Below, one piece after another: positions 6,811-7,296 of a stretch of 7,296 nucleotides of DNA (position 1 is its first letter; the number at the start of each line of letters is the position of its first letter). The stretch lies in contig SXSP01000289.1 in NCBI GenBank assembly GCA_005792225.1, positions 1-7,296 on the forward strand. The letters are read 5' to 3'. The notes under the pieces were generated by a model. It did not search any database and was not told the DNA's origin. It was given only the letters and a program-made list of their open reading frames with translations. The DNA is from Bdellovibrionales bacterium (lineage in GTDB: Bacteria; Bdellovibrionota; Bdellovibrionia; Bdellovibrionales; JAMPXM01). Made by a program: the position numbers and the translations under genes.

Positions 6811-6826
6811 ACGAGGAGTCGCGATG
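6811..6826 (+). promoter_or_regulatory. Ribosome binding site fixing the start at 6824
   Basis: GAGGAG (6813-6818) is a strong Shine-Dalgarno 5 nt before ATG 6824. Its last three bases fall in the right arm of a GACTC (6804-6808) / GAGTC (6816-6820) inverted repeat with a 7-nt loop, which could partly hide the site in the mRNA. Confidence 0.65.
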
Positions 6827-7296
6827 AACGCATGGACGCTCGCCCTATGGGCCGTGCTCGCTCTCTTTTTTTCGGGTCATCTCGCGGACGCGAAGATGCC
6901 CACGAATCCCGTAACGGATTCCGACTTCCTCGTTCTTCCCGACGGAAAAGATTTGCGCGCGCTCTCCGTCAGCGGAGCAAGACTCTCGCTCGCGCGAGGA
7001 TCGGGGCGTCGTTTCTCGTCAAGCGAGAGATCCGCCTACCTAAAACTCAAAAATGAAACGCAAACGAATCCCGCGCACCCCGTGCAATGGGTCTTCATGG
7101 ATCTCGACAAGCATCTCGTGCTCGAGCAAAGCTTAAGCCCCAACCGAAAAATTTTTGGCGCCTCCTCATCGAAGATCTTCGTCGGTGGCGCTCTGCTCGA
7201 CCGACAGAATTCGCATGTCTCTTCGTTGCAACTTCAACTCATGGCCGAGATGCTCGTCGTGTCGTCGAATGAGGCGTGGACGGAACTTCAGTCGCA
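6824..7296 (+). CDS. Exported serine hydrolase of the beta-lactamase/penicillin-binding type (3' end cut off by the window)
   Basis: 157 complete codons are visible and the frame stays open to the right edge. The start has a strong ribosome binding site. A Sec signal peptide is evident (MNAWTLALWAVLALFFSGHLADA, cleavage near ADA/K). After a variable region, residues 90-103 (WVFMDLDKHLVLEQ) resemble the beta-strand before the active site. FGASSSKIFVGGALLDR then contains an SxxK motif with Ser114 as presumed nucleophile and Lys117 as general base. MLVVSSNEAW provides an SxN motif (Ser147, Asn149), the equivalent of SDN in class A beta-lactamases. The third motif (KTG-type) would lie beyond the window. 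The Ser114-Ser147 distance is 33 residues, against about 60 in class A enzymes, so a loop is shortened or the family is a divergent one. Likely roles are D-alanyl-D-alanine peptidase or beta-lactamase activity in the periplasm; the two cannot be told apart here. Confidence 0.75.
   Translation, partial: MNAWTLALWAVLALFFSGHLADAKMPTNPVTDSDFLVLPDGKDLRALSVSGARLSLARGSGRRFSSSERSAYLKLKNETQTNPAHPVQWVFMDLDKHLVLEQSLSPNRKIFGASSSKIFVGGALLDRQNSHVSSLQLQLMAEMLVVSSNEAWTELQS

Overview
The window reads as a stretch of a moderately GC-rich Gram-negative chromosome, with six genes all on the + strand and almost no intergenic space. No RNA genes, transposons, CRISPR arrays or plasmid functions are visible. The density of Sec-type signal peptides and the membrane-anchored bactofilin-like protein would suit a Bdellovibrionota or other deltaproteobacteria-like organism. 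That placement is inference only; no taxonomic marker is present.

Layout: (1) 2-913, the 3' part of a bactofilin-like beta-helix protein fused to a multi-pass membrane domain. (2) A 93-bp gap (914-1006), then the start region of the next gene; together they hold a GC-rich hairpin and a weak promoter candidate. (3) 1049-2851, an exported protein with an L,D-transpeptidase (YkuD-type) SHGC active-site motif. (4) 2848-4209, an exported protein of unknown function, mostly helical by eye. (5) 4212-5765, an exported protein with a phosphohistidine-like segment followed by a PEP-synthase/PPDK-type ATP-grasp domain. (6) 5798-6784, a 2-oxoglutarate/Fe(II) dioxygenase of the isopenicillin-N-synthase-like superfamily. 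(7) 6824 to the right edge, the 5' part of an exported serine hydrolase of the beta-lactamase/penicillin-binding type.

The core of interest is 1049-5765. These three exported proteins are joined by ATGA and GTGA(TCATG) stop/start overlaps, so they are almost certainly co-transcribed and translationally coupled. The third has the layout of a glucan-water-dikinase-like enzyme (phosphohistidine segment first, ATP-grasp second) but carries a clear signal peptide, which would place an apparently intact ATP-using catalytic core outside the cytoplasm. A peptidoglycan crosslinking-type enzyme, an orphan helical protein and an exported dikinase-like protein in one overlapping cassette form a plausible undescribed envelope or predation-related system. 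Its substrate cannot be read from the sequence.

Two consecutive gene starts (5798 and 6824) share the same small dyad, GACTC-N7-GAGTC, which deserves a check as a shared regulatory or RNA element.
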